Source of the DNA: an uncultured Planctomycetaceae bacterium
GTDB lineage: Bacteria > Planctomycetota > Planctomycetia > Gemmatales > Gemmataceae
Reading direction: 5' to 3'
DNA length: 64,000 bases
Assembly: GCA_937888715.1 (NCBI GenBank)
Contig: CALARU010000178.1
Span: 1-64,000 of the forward strand
The position numbers and the translations under genes were made by a program. The notes beneath the pieces were generated by a model that made no database searches, had not been told where the DNA came from, and was given only the letters and a program-made list of their open reading frames with translations. Of this stretch, positions 1 to 8,748 are shown piece by piece. The first letter of the stretch is position 1. Every line of letters begins with the position of its first letter.

Positions 1-21
1 GGCAAGAAAGCAGAAGCATTT

Positions 22-153
22 GCCACGGAAATAAAACCAAGAATAAGCAGAAGCAGAAGATTAGCCACGGAATGACACGGAAAAACACGGAAGGAAGAAC
101 AAGTGGAAGCAGAAGCAAAGCATTTTTACCGCGAAGACGCTAAGACCGCGAAG
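22..153. repeat. Degenerate CACGGAA and ACCGCGAAG short repeats
   Basis: CACGGAA occurs at 24-30, 66-72, 76-82 and 86-92. The last three are spaced exactly 10 bp apart. ACCGCGAAG occurs at 128-136 and 145-153, separated by ACGCTAAG, giving a roughly 9 bp beat. A purine-rich AGAAGCAGAAGC-like filler lies between them. These are low-complexity intergenic repeats, not coding sequence. Confidence 0.65.
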
Positions 154-200
154 AGGCAAAAAGGAAGTGGAGAGTTGTGTTAAGATAATACTTTCAGTAC

Positions 201-440
201 CAGCGGACTAACATCCGCCGCTCATTAAAACATGGCAATTAAATGCATGCATTGCGATTCTGATTGCCCTGAAGGGGCAACCTATACCAGCCTAGGGCAC
301 CGCCCTAGGTACACAATCCACCGCCCTAGCCAGCCTTAATTCGCCCTTTCAGGGCTTATTTGATGGGGGATTTATTACCCGGGTTTGCGCTCCGCTTCCA
401 CCCCGGGCTATCACATTTTGCCCCTTCGGGGCTTAGGAGC
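201..440. repeat. Cluster of small GC-rich hairpins
   Basis: Several short palindromes lie side by side. CCTAGGGC (291-298) and GCCCTAGG (302-309) form a perfect 8 bp stem with a 3 nt loop. GCCCT-TTC-AGGGC forms another at about 343-355. GCCCTGAAGGGGC near 267 and CCCCTTCGGGGC near 420 are similar. AGCGGA...TCCGC near 202-218 is a fourth type. They could act as transcript ends or be a mobile repeat cassette. No poly-T tract marks them as ordinary terminators. Confidence 0.6.
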
Positions 441-452
441 CGAAAGAAGGTA

Positions 453-517
453 GGCCCTTCGACAAGCTCAGGGCCCGGGGTTCCTTCGGTGCGGTCAGTG
501 AGCTTGCCGAAGGGGCC
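453..517. repeat. REP-like inverted pair (CCCTTCGNCAAGCTCA)
   Basis: GGCCCTTCGACAAGCTCA at 453-470 is matched in inverted orientation by TGAGCTTGCCGAAGGGGCC at 499-517, with one mismatch and one extra C. The spacer is 28 bp. The layout resembles a bacterial REP/BIME unit, an intergenic palindrome usually present in many copies. Only one pair lies in this window. Confidence 0.65.
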
Positions 518-645
518 GATAAAACTCAGGGACCGGAGTTCTCCTGCGGTACGCCCGTCATTCTCTGCGAATGGGAGGAATCCAGAGAGACAAGCAGCAA
601 AAAGAATAGACCACCGTCGCTTACGCATACAGCTCTGCTTAAGCC

Positions 646-1923
646 TTACGCATCTAGCAATTCTCGTACAGGCTTGCCTTCGCTGAACTTAACGGTGCGC
701 CCTATCGGGGTTTGATTTAACTTATCGTAATCAATGCCAAGAGCATCAAAAACCGTTGCATGAAGATCGGGCACTCGTACAGGATTTTTCACATCCGCTT
801 TTCCTTCGGGATCAGTTTCACCGATTATGCGCCCGCCATGGATGCCACCACCCGCCAATGCAATGCTGAACCCGCTGGGCCAATGATCCCTACCCCCAGC
901 AGGATTGATGGAAGGTGTACGCCCAAACTCGCCCATACAAAGGACCAGCGTTTTATCCAACATATTGCGCTGACGAAGATCACGAATAAGCCCGCTAAAT
1001 GCAGGGTCAAGTGTCTTTAAGTTAGTCTTACAAAATTGGTGATTATTAGCGTGAGTATCCCAACCATTAAGGGTGACTTCCACACATCGCACCCCAGATT
1101 CAACCAACCTTCGTGCAGCAAGGCATCCCCTTCCAAAGGCAGTATTGCCATACAGATCTTGAACCGATTGCGGCTCAAGCGAAACATTAAAAGCTTTCAA
1201 TTGTTCGGAGGTCATCATCTTAAGTGCAGCGTTTGTGGTATTTTTATGTTGAGTTTCTTCAACCCTTTTGCTGCGCCCCTTTGCAAAAGTTTGCTCCACT
1301 ATTCCAAGACTTTTAAGCCTGCTCTTTTCCCGATTAGAATCCACATGAGCTTGGGCATCGGGCACTGGCCCCGCTGGATCCGTCATCTGAAACGCATCAT
1401 ACTTATCACCCAAGTAACCGCCTCGGGCTGGCCATTGCGATGATAATATACTCACATGCCGAGGGATTTCCGCTTTGCCTATGCTTAGCTCATGACAGGC
1501 AACTGCGCCAAGGGATGGATGAATCACTGTGGGATCAGGACGAAACCCAGTCTTCAAGTTATAGCTACCGCGTTCGTGATCGCCTTCTTTGCTGATCATA
1601 GAACGAATCAACGAAACCGAACCCATCTCTTCCGCTAATCGCTCAAAGCCACTTGCAAGATAAATGCCTTTTACTGCGGTGGCGATTTTAGTTGTACCCC
1701 CTGCGATAGTTGAATCAGCATGAGGATCAAAAGTTTCAAGTTGGCTGGGCCCGCCCTGCAACCACAACACGATTACAGCTTGTGCGGATTTTTTTGAGGG
1801 CAACGCACCAGGGGCATCGCCATCTGCTGCACGAGCAAGCCATTGGCCCACGGGGGTCAGCCAAGAAGAGCCAGCGAGCATTGCAGTAGTTTTTAGAAAA
1901 GGCCTACGCCCTAATGGTTCCAT
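646..1923 (-). CDS. DUF1501 family protein
   Basis: 425 residues, DUF1501 family, an alkaline-phosphatase/sulfatase-fold group expanded in planctomycetes; the substrate is unknown. Seen: an RRPFLKT twin-arginine-like N-terminus followed by a hydrophobic stretch, so probable Tat export. The family motifs LQGGPSQLETFDPH (about residues 54-67), GWDTHANNH, and GEFGRTP...GGRDHWP near the C-terminal third are all present. The ATG has a GGAG five bases upstream and starts 13 bp inside the end of the DUF1549/1553 gene, so the two are translationally coupled. That pairing is the standard planctomycete arrangement. The family call is sure; the function is not known. Confidence 0.93.
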   Translation of the reverse strand: MEPLGRRPFLKTTAMLAGSSWLTPVGQWLARAADGDAPGALPSKKSAQAVIVLWLQGGPSQLETFDPHADSTIAGGTTKIATAVKGIYLASGFERLAEEMGSVSLIRSMISKEGDHERGSYNLKTGFRPDPTVIHPSLGAVACHELSIGKAEIPRHVSILSSQWPARGGYLGDKYDAFQMTDPAGPVPDAQAHVDSNREKSRLKSLGIVEQTFAKGRSKRVEETQHKNTTNAALKMMTSEQLKAFNVSLEPQSVQDLYGNTAFGRGCLAARRLVESGVRCVEVTLNGWDTHANNHQFCKTNLKTLDPAFSGLIRDLRQRNMLDKTLVLCMGEFGRTPSINPAGGRDHWPSGFSIALAGGGIHGGRIIGETDPEGKADVKNPVRVPDLHATVFDALGIDYDKLNQTPIGRTVKFSEGKPVRELLDA

Positions 1924-3518
1924 GAGAACTCCGTGGAGTTAATTAAAGCCCAGAAGAGATCCTGTATTTGTTGCCCTTTGGATACTTCGGGGTTTTTCAA
2001 ATTCTGTTCAAAAAAATCTGACTCTTCTGCAGTGGGCCGTCTTGTCAGCGCAGTAAGGAATACAGCCTCGATGGATTTAACATCGCTGGGTGCCAGCCAT
2101 TGAATTCGTGTGGTTGCAGAAAACGGGCCGCCTTTGGTTTTTTCCGATACGAGTTTTCCGTTCATCATCACCAACCTTTGCGGGATGGTTCCACCACGGT
2201 TGTCAAATTCGTCATCGCTACTATCGCCATAGCGCTTAACGAAATCATTTTGATCGCCAAACCGTGCCAGGCGGGTAAGGATATGCGATTCTGCATCAAT
2301 CGTAGAAACCGAAGAGGCTTGCAAAATACTACCAGCAACTTGTTCTGGCCTTAGTCTACCCAGGGGGAACTGGGCCCATAATTTCTCTGCATTTACAGAA
2401 TCATCATTAGCTGAGAGGCTTTGCATGCGGTATGTTTTAGTACTGGCAATGATGCGTATTAATCGTGCGATGTCATGCCCATGCAAGGCGAAATCTTCAG
2501 CCAATATTTTTAATGCAGGCGGAACAAAGCCTTCAGTTTCAAGATTATCGACAGGCGAAACCAAGGGTTGACCGCAAAGAATCGCCCATACCCTATTAAC
2601 TGCGGCTTGCGAAAAATAAGTATTCTCCCGATGGGTGACCCAGGCAGATAAGCGCGCCCTTAAAGCGCCTTCCTCTGGAAGCAAATGTGGTGCATAGGAA
2701 ACCTTTGGGGTAATCGTTCGCTTGATGCCTTTGCGTTTATCATCAATTGTGTATTCCCCTGCCCCATCGTAAACGCCGCGTAAGCCCACATGAGTCTGAC
2801 CAAAAAAGGCTGAAAAACTTTCGAAGTCGGTTTGCTTCCAAGGGGCGAATGGATGGTCATGGCACTGGGCGCAATCTAGCCTGATGCCTAGGAAGGCACG
2901 GGTTACGCGGCCTGCCAACCTGACTGGGTCTGGTTGATTTGACTTATCCTTTTGAGCGGTGACTGTGATGAAGTTGGTCGCAGGTTTTTCGGTCCAAATA
3001 CCTTCAGTGGAAATAACCTCACGAACTATTTGATCATAAGGAACATTCAAAGTGATCTGGTCAGAAAGCCAGGAACTGAACTTGCGCCTTCGAAACAAAA
3101 TGAATGGGCCATCCTCTGTTCCTACAAAAACCCTTGCAAATCTTTCTGCAAGGTAATCTGCAAAGCGACGATCCTGCAAAACATGATCAATCCACCAGGT
3201 TAATCTTTCGCCCTCGGGGCGCGATTCAAACTGACGAATTTCTTCTAACGAAGGAATCGTTCCCATCAACCCCAATGCCAACCGCCTAGCTATGGTTAAA
3301 TCATCAGCATTAACCGCGGGTTGAATCTTGTTCTTTTGCCAAGTTTGCTCGAAGGAGGCATTCACCCGGTAAACTGTTTCTAGAAAGTCATTTTTCTGAA
3401 ATACTTCGGGGTTGGTTGGGGTGGGCTTAAACCCATGCTTAGGCGGGATAAGATTTGCAACAAGCGTTGCAGCGCCCCCAAGAATCAAGACTATAAAAAA
3501 CAGATTGCGAAAAAACAT
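1911..3518 (-). CDS. DUF1549/DUF1553 domain protein (planctomycete cytochrome-like)
   Basis: 535 residues from the chosen ATG. An upstream in-frame GTG at 3566 has no ribosome binding site, while this ATG has AGGAG 11 bases before it and opens directly on a hydrophobic signal-anchor segment. DUF1549 fills about residues 45-225 and ends in the haem-type CAQCHDHPF motif (CxxCH near 216). DUF1553 follows to the C-terminus. Such proteins are predicted to be exported and to partner the DUF1501 protein encoded next to them; their biochemical role is not established. The gene is first in a two-gene minus-strand operon. It lacks the extra N-terminal cytochrome domain that many relatives carry. Confidence 0.9.
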   Translation of the reverse strand: MFFRNLFFIVLILGGAATLVANLIPPKHGFKPTPTNPEVFQKNDFLETVYRVNASFEQTWQKNKIQPAVNADDLTIARRLALGLMGTIPSLEEIRQFESRPEGERLTWWIDHVLQDRRFADYLAERFARVFVGTEDGPFILFRRRKFSSWLSDQITLNVPYDQIVREVISTEGIWTEKPATNFITVTAQKDKSNQPDPVRLAGRVTRAFLGIRLDCAQCHDHPFAPWKQTDFESFSAFFGQTHVGLRGVYDGAGEYTIDDKRKGIKRTITPKVSYAPHLLPEEGALRARLSAWVTHRENTYFSQAAVNRVWAILCGQPLVSPVDNLETEGFVPPALKILAEDFALHGHDIARLIRIIASTKTYRMQSLSANDDSVNAEKLWAQFPLGRLRPEQVAGSILQASSVSTIDAESHILTRLARFGDQNDFVKRYGDSSDDEFDNRGGTIPQRLVMMNGKLVSEKTKGGPFSATTRIQWLAPSDVKSIEAVFLTALTRRPTAEESDFFEQNLKNPEVSKGQQIQDLFWALINSTEFSWNH

Positions 3519-3632
3519 AGAACGATTAACTCCTAGTCCAACACTGCTTTTTATGTTACCATGCACCCGTAATATTCTCTTCCTTAATATGTTTACAATA
3601 ACAGAAACTTCATAAACACAAGACCCCAGACT

Positions 3633-4874
3633 ATGAATCTTCCTGACCCGAATTCACCCCCAGAATTACCTTCGCTGCTGCCCCCTCCATTACCACCCGA
3701 TATAGAAATCCCGCCTGCAATTCTTGATCTTAATGTAGCACTTCCACCAGACCTAGAAACTATAAAACGAGGCCCTCTCAAGCGTTTCTTTTTCTGGACT
3801 GTTTTAAAAATAGAGTGGCTATTTGGACTAATTTCAATGGTGATAGCTCTTGCAACTTTAGCTGCAATACCGGGCCTTCAATTTCTTAGCTTAGGCTATA
3901 TGCTTGAATCCTCAACCCGCGTTGCAAAATCGGGAAAGATTCGGGATGGGTTCATTGGCATTCGCACTGCTGCGCGGTTGGGCGGTGCAATTTTAGCGAT
4001 CTGGCTCCTTCTATTACCTTTGCGATATCTCAGTAATGTAGCTTTCACCGCACAGATCATTAATCCAGATGGTAGAAATGCTGCAAGGCTTCGCTTTTGG
4101 GTTTTAATTCTTACTGTTTTTGTAGGGATGCATATTGTTTTTACATTGGCTAGGGGCGGGCGCCTACGACACTTCTTTTGGCCTTTGAATTTCCTAATCG
4201 TGTATCGCCAATTTAAACTTGGCGGGGCCTACACCAAGGCTCGAGATACCACCTGGGATTTCTTATTATCTTTAAGACTGCCCCACTATTTCTGGCTGGG
4301 CCTTCGAGGCTTTTTAGCTGCGTTCCTATGGCTGATTATCCCTGTTACACTTCTGGCTTTTGGGCAGATAAAAATGCCTCTTTCCCCTTTGGTTGGTTTT
4401 TTGGGGGCCCTGCTTTTAGCGATTGTTGTTTTACACCTACCGTTGCTGCAAACCCAGATGGCAATCGAAAATCGATTCCGTGCAGCATTCGATTGGCGTG
4501 GCGTTCGAAGAGCTTTCAATCGTGCGCCTTGGGCCTGCAGTTTCGCTTTGATACTTACGCTAATTTTTGCGCTACCTTTATACTTCCTCAAAATCGAAGT
4601 AGTTCCCCAAGAGGCACTTTGGTTGCCAACCTTGGTGTTCATTCTTTTCATTTTTCCTGCCCGACTGATTACAGGCTGGGCCTTGTGGAGAACAAAAATG
4701 CGAGATACGCAAAGGCATTGGTTTTTTCGCTGGTCTGGCAGGTTACCACTCTTGCCCGCAGTACTTATCTACCTCTTGTTTGTTTTCTTTTCGCAATACA
4801 CAAGCTGGAACGGTATCGCAAGCCTTTACGAGCAACACGCTTTTCTTTTACCAGTTCCCTTTTTAGGGTTGTAA
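3633..4874 (+). CDS. Polytopic membrane protein, unknown function
   Basis: 413 residues. The first 35 or so residues are proline-rich (PPPLPP, IPPAIL) and probably cytosolic. Roughly seven to eight hydrophobic segments follow, beginning near residues 58-80. Between the first two there is a conserved-looking stretch, LSLGYMLESSTRVAKSGKIRDG. I do not recognise a family with a known function; relatives are expected among planctomycete hypothetical proteins. It is transcribed divergently from the DUF1549/1553 gene, with about 115 bp between them, and no strong ribosome binding site is visible at its ATG. A long frame inside it in another phase (4328-4936) is a shadow. Confidence 0.85.
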   Translation: MNLPDPNSPPELPSLLPPPLPPDIEIPPAILDLNVALPPDLETIKRGPLKRFFFWTVLKIEWLFGLISMVIALATLAAIPGLQFLSLGYMLESSTRVAKSGKIRDGFIGIRTAARLGGAILAIWLLLLPLRYLSNVAFTAQIINPDGRNAARLRFWVLILTVFVGMHIVFTLARGGRLRHFFWPLNFLIVYRQFKLGGAYTKARDTTWDFLLSLRLPHYFWLGLRGFLAAFLWLIIPVTLLAFGQIKMPLSPLVGFLGALLLAIVVLHLPLLQTQMAIENRFRAAFDWRGVRRAFNRAPWACSFALILTLIFALPLYFLKIEVVPQEALWLPTLVFILFIFPARLITGWALWRTKMRDTQRHWFFRWSGRLPLLPAVLIYLLFVFFSQYTSWNGIASLYEQHAFLLPVPFLGL

Positions 4875-4971
4875 TGACTCCTAAATGCTTTTTTTTTGAT
4901 TACTCAACCCCTTACAATGCTTTCCAGCTATTATGATTGAATAGGGTATAACCAGAAAGCTTGGAGCCATA

Positions 4972-7077
4972 ATGGCGCAGTCACTTAAAACCATTCACGC
5001 AACTTGCCCGCACGATTGTCCCGATACCTGCTCGATGCTAGTCACCGTGAAAGATGGCAAAGCAATCAGCCTCAAAGGCAACCCTGACCACCCTATAACC
5101 AAGGGCTTTCTTTGTGGCAAAGTCTCTAGATACATTGAGAGAACCTATCATCCAACTCGCCTGCTGCATCCACTGAAAAGGATTGGAGCAAAAGGTGAGG
5201 GGCGATTCGAAAAGATAAGCTGGCAAGAAGCAATCGACACCGTTGCTTCAAAACTTGGTTCTATTATTGATTCACCCTTCGGGCCTCAATCTATTCTCCC
5301 CTATAGCTACGCTGGCACCATGGGAAGGCTTCAAAGTTCCAGTATTGATCGCAGGTTTTTTCATCGTATTGGTGCTTCTCTTTTAGAAAGAACCATTTGC
5401 GCAACTGCAGGGGTTGCTGGAAGCCAAATGACCCTCGGCGCAAGGGCTGCTATCGATCCGGAAGCTGTTTTGCATTCTAAATTCATCATCAATTGGGGAT
5501 CGAACACCAGTGTTACAAATTCTCATTTATGGACAATCATGCACCGGGCCCGAAAAGCTGGCGCTAAAATAATCACCATCGATCCCTTCCGTTCCAAAAC
5601 TGCTGAAAAAAGTGATCTATGGATTCCGATACGCCCAGGCACCGATGCTGCCCTTGCCCTCGGAATCATGCATGTAATTTTCCGCGACAACCTCCAAGAT
5701 CAGGATTTCATCGATAAGTATTGTCTGGGCGGCGAAGATCTCAAATCACGAGCCAACGATTTTACTCCCGCTAAAGTCTCAGCTATTACTGGCTTAAAAC
5801 CAATCACCATCGAGCAATTGGCGCACGAATACGCAAATACCAAGCCTGCGTTTATTAGGCTCAATTATGGGCTGCAAAGGCATGGCGGCGGCGGCATGGC
5901 AGTAAGGGCCATCACCTGCTTGCCCGGTATTATTGGGGCATGGAAAGAAACCGGGGGTGGTGCATTTCTTAGCACTAGCGGTATGTACCCTCTAAAAGCT
6001 GCTAGCGCTTTTGAAAGGCACGATCTCATCCCAAAGGGCACCAGATCCATCAACATGAGCCTGCTTGCAGATGCGTTAAACGACAACAATCTTGCACCGC
6101 CAATTAAAGCACTCATCGTTTATAATTCGAACCCTGCTGCGGTGTGCCCTGATCAATCCAAAGTTATTCGTGGACTAAAAAGAGATGATCTTTTCACCGT
6201 AGTGCTTGAGCAATTCCCTACTGACACCGTCGATTATGCGGATATTGTTTTGCCTGCAACCACGCAGCTAGAACATTGGGATCTTCACACCTCCTACGGG
6301 CATTTGCATGTGCAAATTAATGAGCCCGCGATTGCGCCTCTTGGTGAGTCGTTGCCTAATACTGAAATTTTCAGATTGCTTTCAAAGGCAATGAAACTGG
6401 AGCCTGAACTTTATGAATCGACTGATATTGAATTAATCAAAGAGGCACTTGAGCCATCTGCTGGAGGGTTTAATTCAGCCAAGGTCATGTCTGCTATAAC
6501 GTTTGAGCAGTTAAAAAAGGAAGGTTCGATGCGGTTGGATTTACCGAAGGATTACGCACCCTTTGCGAATGGGCATTTCCCCACACCCTCTGGGAAGTGC
6601 GAGTTTTTTAGTACTTCAATGCAAAAGCTTGGGTTAGATCCCCTGCCCTCGTACACCCCATCACACGAAGATCCACAAACAAGAATAGACCTTGCAACAC
6701 ATTACCCGATCCAGCTTCTTTCGCCCCCAGACCCTGCGTTTTTAAACTCATCATTCGCCAACTTAGATTGGCAAAAACAGGATGCGGGTAGGCCAACTTT
6801 ATTGATCAGCCCCAAAGATGCAGCTTCACGGGGAATTACAGAAGAAGCCAGAGTCCGTATCTTTAACAATCGTGGGGAATTTCTCGCCCATGCGAAAATC
6901 ACCGATGCGGTACTTTCAGGTGTTGCGGTGGCGCAAGGGCTTTGGTGGAACAAAGATATTCCGGGCAAAGCTAATGCCAATGCAACTACAAGTACTGCCA
7001 TCACGGATCTCGGGGCTGGTGCTACTTTTTTCGACAACCTCATTGAGGTCGAACCTGTTTCTAATTCCGACATTTAA
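4972..7077 (+). CDS. Molybdopterin-dependent oxidoreductase with N-terminal [4Fe-4S] domain
   Basis: 701 residues, DMSO-reductase superfamily. The N-terminus has the cluster ligands C12, C16, C20 and C48 (CPHDCPDTC ... FLCGK). The catalytic domain follows, and C143 in TICATAGVAG sits where formate dehydrogenase and NapA-type enzymes place the molybdenum-ligating Cys/Sec. A molydopterin dinucleotide-binding domain occupies about residues 580-700. There is no Tat signal, so it is probably cytoplasmic. The electron donor and substrate cannot be told, and no Fe-S or membrane partner is adjacent. GGAG lies six bases before the ATG. The cofactor genes moaD, moaE and moaA are at 52-54 kb. The sugar isomerase gene follows after 12 bp and may be co-transcribed. 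Confidence 0.92.
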   Translation: MAQSLKTIHATCPHDCPDTCSMLVTVKDGKAISLKGNPDHPITKGFLCGKVSRYIERTYHPTRLLHPLKRIGAKGEGRFEKISWQEAIDTVASKLGSIIDSPFGPQSILPYSYAGTMGRLQSSSIDRRFFHRIGASLLERTICATAGVAGSQMTLGARAAIDPEAVLHSKFIINWGSNTSVTNSHLWTIMHRARKAGAKIITIDPFRSKTAEKSDLWIPIRPGTDAALALGIMHVIFRDNLQDQDFIDKYCLGGEDLKSRANDFTPAKVSAITGLKPITIEQLAHEYANTKPAFIRLNYGLQRHGGGGMAVRAITCLPGIIGAWKETGGGAFLSTSGMYPLKAASAFERHDLIPKGTRSINMSLLADALNDNNLAPPIKALIVYNSNPAAVCPDQSKVIRGLKRDDLFTVVLEQFPTDTVDYADIVLPATTQLEHWDLHTSYGHLHVQINEPAIAPLGESLPNTEIFRLLSKAMKLEPELYESTDIELIKEALEPSAGGFNSAKVMSAITFEQLKKEGSMRLDLPKDYAPFANGHFPTPSGKCEFFSTSMQKLGLDPLPSYTPSHEDPQTRIDLATHYPIQLLSPPDPAFLNSSFANLDWQKQDAGRPTLLISPKDAASRGITEEARVRIFNNRGEFLAHAKITDAVLSGVAVAQGLWWNKDIPGKANANATTSTAITDLGAGATFFDNLIEVEPVSNSDI

Positions 7078-7089
7078 AGAGGGTCTTTT

Positions 7090-7896
7090 ATGAAGGCTTG
7101 TATCAGCCAAGTTTGTGTTTTAAGCAGTACTTTTGCAGAAGATATCAAATCTTTTGTTGAAGGTGGATGCCCTAACATGGAAGTCTGGCTCACCAAATTA
7201 GAAAAGCATCTCGAAACTGCAAGCATTGCTGAAACAAAGGCTTTAATTGCAGATCATGGCGTAAACTTGGTTGCTGGTTCGTATCAGGGCGGATTGTTTC
7301 TTTCCACAGGCGAGCAGAAAAAAAGCCATTATGATCATTTCAAAAAGAGGCTAGATCTTTGCCAAGGCTTAGGCATACCTTTGATGAATATATGCGCAGA
7401 TTTCCCCGCCCGAGTTGATCAACAAATTTTGCAAACCGCAATTGCTGGGTTGCGTGAAGCAGCGCAATGGGCGGAAGCATTCAACACAAAACTATCCTTG
7501 GAATTCCGTGCCCAATCTTCATTCGTCAATAATCTTGAATCTGCAAACACCTTTGTCGCTGCTTCAGGAATGGAGAATGTAGGGATCACCCTCGATACAT
7601 TCCACTTTCACTGCGGACCAAGCAAATTAGCAGACCTAGCTAACATCAATCCAAAAAAACTATTCTTTGTTCAGGTGTGTGATATCTCTGCGGTACCCAA
7701 AGAATTGGCAACCGATTCCGATCGCATCTTCCCAGGCGATGGAGATATCGACATCACTTCCATCATCAAAGAGCTCAAAAGAATTGGGTATGATGGCTAT
7801 GTATCGATGGAGCTTTTAAATCCTGTAATTTCTCAATCCAAAACATCGCAGGTAACGGAATTGGGCATGGGATCGTTAGGTAAAATTCTAGCCTAA
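7090..7896 (+). CDS. Sugar phosphate isomerase/epimerase (xylose-isomerase-like TIM barrel)
   Basis: 268 residues, AP-endonuclease-2/xylose-isomerase-like fold. The family pattern is visible: EFRAQ (about residue 137), a metal-ligand-type LDTFHFHCG (about 169), FFVQVCD (about 194), and the closing RIFPGDGDID plus GYDGYVSMELLNP. Relatives isomerise, epimerise or dehydrate sugars and inositol derivatives using a divalent metal. The substrate cannot be inferred here. It starts 12 bp after the molybdopterin oxidoreductase with an AGAGGG ribosome binding site, so the two probably form an operon. The link between them is unexplained. Confidence 0.88.
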   Translation: MKACISQVCVLSSTFAEDIKSFVEGGCPNMEVWLTKLEKHLETASIAETKALIADHGVNLVAGSYQGGLFLSTGEQKKSHYDHFKKRLDLCQGLGIPLMNICADFPARVDQQILQTAIAGLREAAQWAEAFNTKLSLEFRAQSSFVNNLESANTFVAASGMENVGITLDTFHFHCGPSKLADLANINPKKLFFVQVCDISAVPKELATDSDRIFPGDGDIDITSIIKELKRIGYDGYVSMELLNPVISQSKTSQVTELGMGSLGKILA

Positions 7897-7903
7897 CTTC
7901 ACA

Positions 7904-7935
7904 AAGCCTTGTTAATCTGGGTAAAGGCTTAGATC
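7904..7935 (+). terminator. Weak hairpin terminator
   Basis: AAGCCTT (7904-7910) pairs with AAGGCTT (7924-7930) across a 13 nt loop, followed by AGATCATTTT. It lies eight bases after the stop of the isomerase gene. The stem is short, so this is only a possible terminator. Confidence 0.4.
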
Positions 7936-8034
7936 ATTTTCAAGCAACTCGTCTTGATTTTTGGTGCCCACATCAGACATTATGCAATTATAGGGATTTT
8001 TATTAACGGGCAACAGACTTGTGAGGGATTTATT

Positions 8035-8625
8035 ATGAACAGAACACTTGTTTTTTCAGCACTTATCTTGGTTTTTAGCTTCCAAACTTGGGCCGCGGAA
8101 ACCGTCAGCCTTAGTGGCAGTGGCGTCCGTTTCAGCACCATCACGGAATACATTGCTAATGCAAAAACAAACAAAATGGCACTTACAGGCGTTGCAATGC
8201 GCTCTAAGTTTCTTGTCAATGTTTATGCAATCGCAAGTTATGTAGAAGAAGGCATCAAGCCAAAATCGTCCGATGAAATCATCAATGCAGATATTTACAA
8301 ACAACTCAACCTTGTGATGGAAAGGCAGGTGGATGGCCGTGAAATGGCTTCCAGCTTCAAGGCCTCGGTTCTTTTGAATCACAAAGAAGAAGAGTTTCCT
8401 GAAGAGCTTACCCTTTTAAACAATCTCTTCAAAGAAATCAAAGTAGTAAAAGGCGATCAGGTTAAACTGACCCATATTCCTGGTGTTGGAATTCATTGCC
8501 AAGTTGTAGACAAAATTGAAGTCACCATCAAAAGCGTAGCATTTTCAAAGGCTATTTGGGAAATCTACTTCGGAAAAAACAATCTTGGAGCAGGTATAAA
8601 GAAGAGCCTACTATCCAAGCTCTAA
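8035..8625 (+). CDS. Secreted chalcone-isomerase-like protein
   Basis: 196 residues. It opens with a signal peptide (MNRTLVFSALILVFSFQTWA, predicted cleavage after AWA-like residues near 20). The ATG at 8035 is preferred because TGAGGG lies just upstream and the signal peptide begins there; the frame is open further back. The body resembles the bacterial chalcone-isomerase-like family (Chalcone_3): MALTGVAMRSKFLVNVYAIASYV in the middle and WEIYFGKNNLGAGIKKSLL at the end. Bacterial members are generally not flavonoid enzymes and may bind fatty acids or other lipids. The gene is alone between two likely terminators. Confidence 0.75.
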   Translation: MNRTLVFSALILVFSFQTWAAETVSLSGSGVRFSTITEYIANAKTNKMALTGVAMRSKFLVNVYAIASYVEEGIKPKSSDEIINADIYKQLNLVMERQVDGREMASSFKASVLLNHKEEEFPEELTLLNNLFKEIKVVKGDQVKLTHIPGVGIHCQVVDKIEVTIKSVAFSKAIWEIYFGKNNLGAGIKKSLLSKL

Positions 8626-8647
8626 GAAAAATTAAGTGAACTTTCCA

Positions 8648-8686
8648 AAGACCGCGAGGCATTTAGCCACGCGGTCTTATTTTTAT
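8648..8686 (+). terminator. Rho-independent terminator
   Basis: AGACCGCG (8649-8656) pairs perfectly with CGCGGTCT (8670-8677) across a 13 nt loop, followed by TATTTTTATT. It lies 24 bases after the chalcone-isomerase-like gene. Confidence 0.8.
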
Positions 8687-8748
8687 TCGTAACATATCCT
8701 GCATAAAATGAATTAAACATTCTGATTCAAAACAGGAATAGAATTGCA

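Larger units (their letters stand above)
1..645. other. Gene-free region rich in short dispersed repeats
   Basis: No convincing gene is present. The open frames on both strands here are made of repeat sequence and have no recognisable protein family or ribosome binding site. The region is a stack of several unrelated short motifs: CACGGAA units, ACCGCGAAG units, and small GC-rich hairpins built on GCCCT/AGGGC and CCTAGGGC/GCCCTAGG. It ends in an inverted pair of CCCTTCGNCAAGCTCA. Motifs of this sort are scattered between genes in many planctomycete genomes (general knowledge, not checked here). It lies just downstream of the DUF1501 gene that ends at 646, so it may also hold that operon's transcript end. 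Confidence 0.7.

Noticed and set aside
356-686. Two small opposed frames in the repeat region
   Set aside because: They are built of hairpin and REP-like repeats and show no ribosome binding site or protein family.
4328-4936. Long plus-strand frame overlapping the membrane protein gene
   Set aside because: It is a different phase of 3633-4874, has no family match and no ribosome binding site. The hydrophobic character of the main frame is coherent; this one is not.
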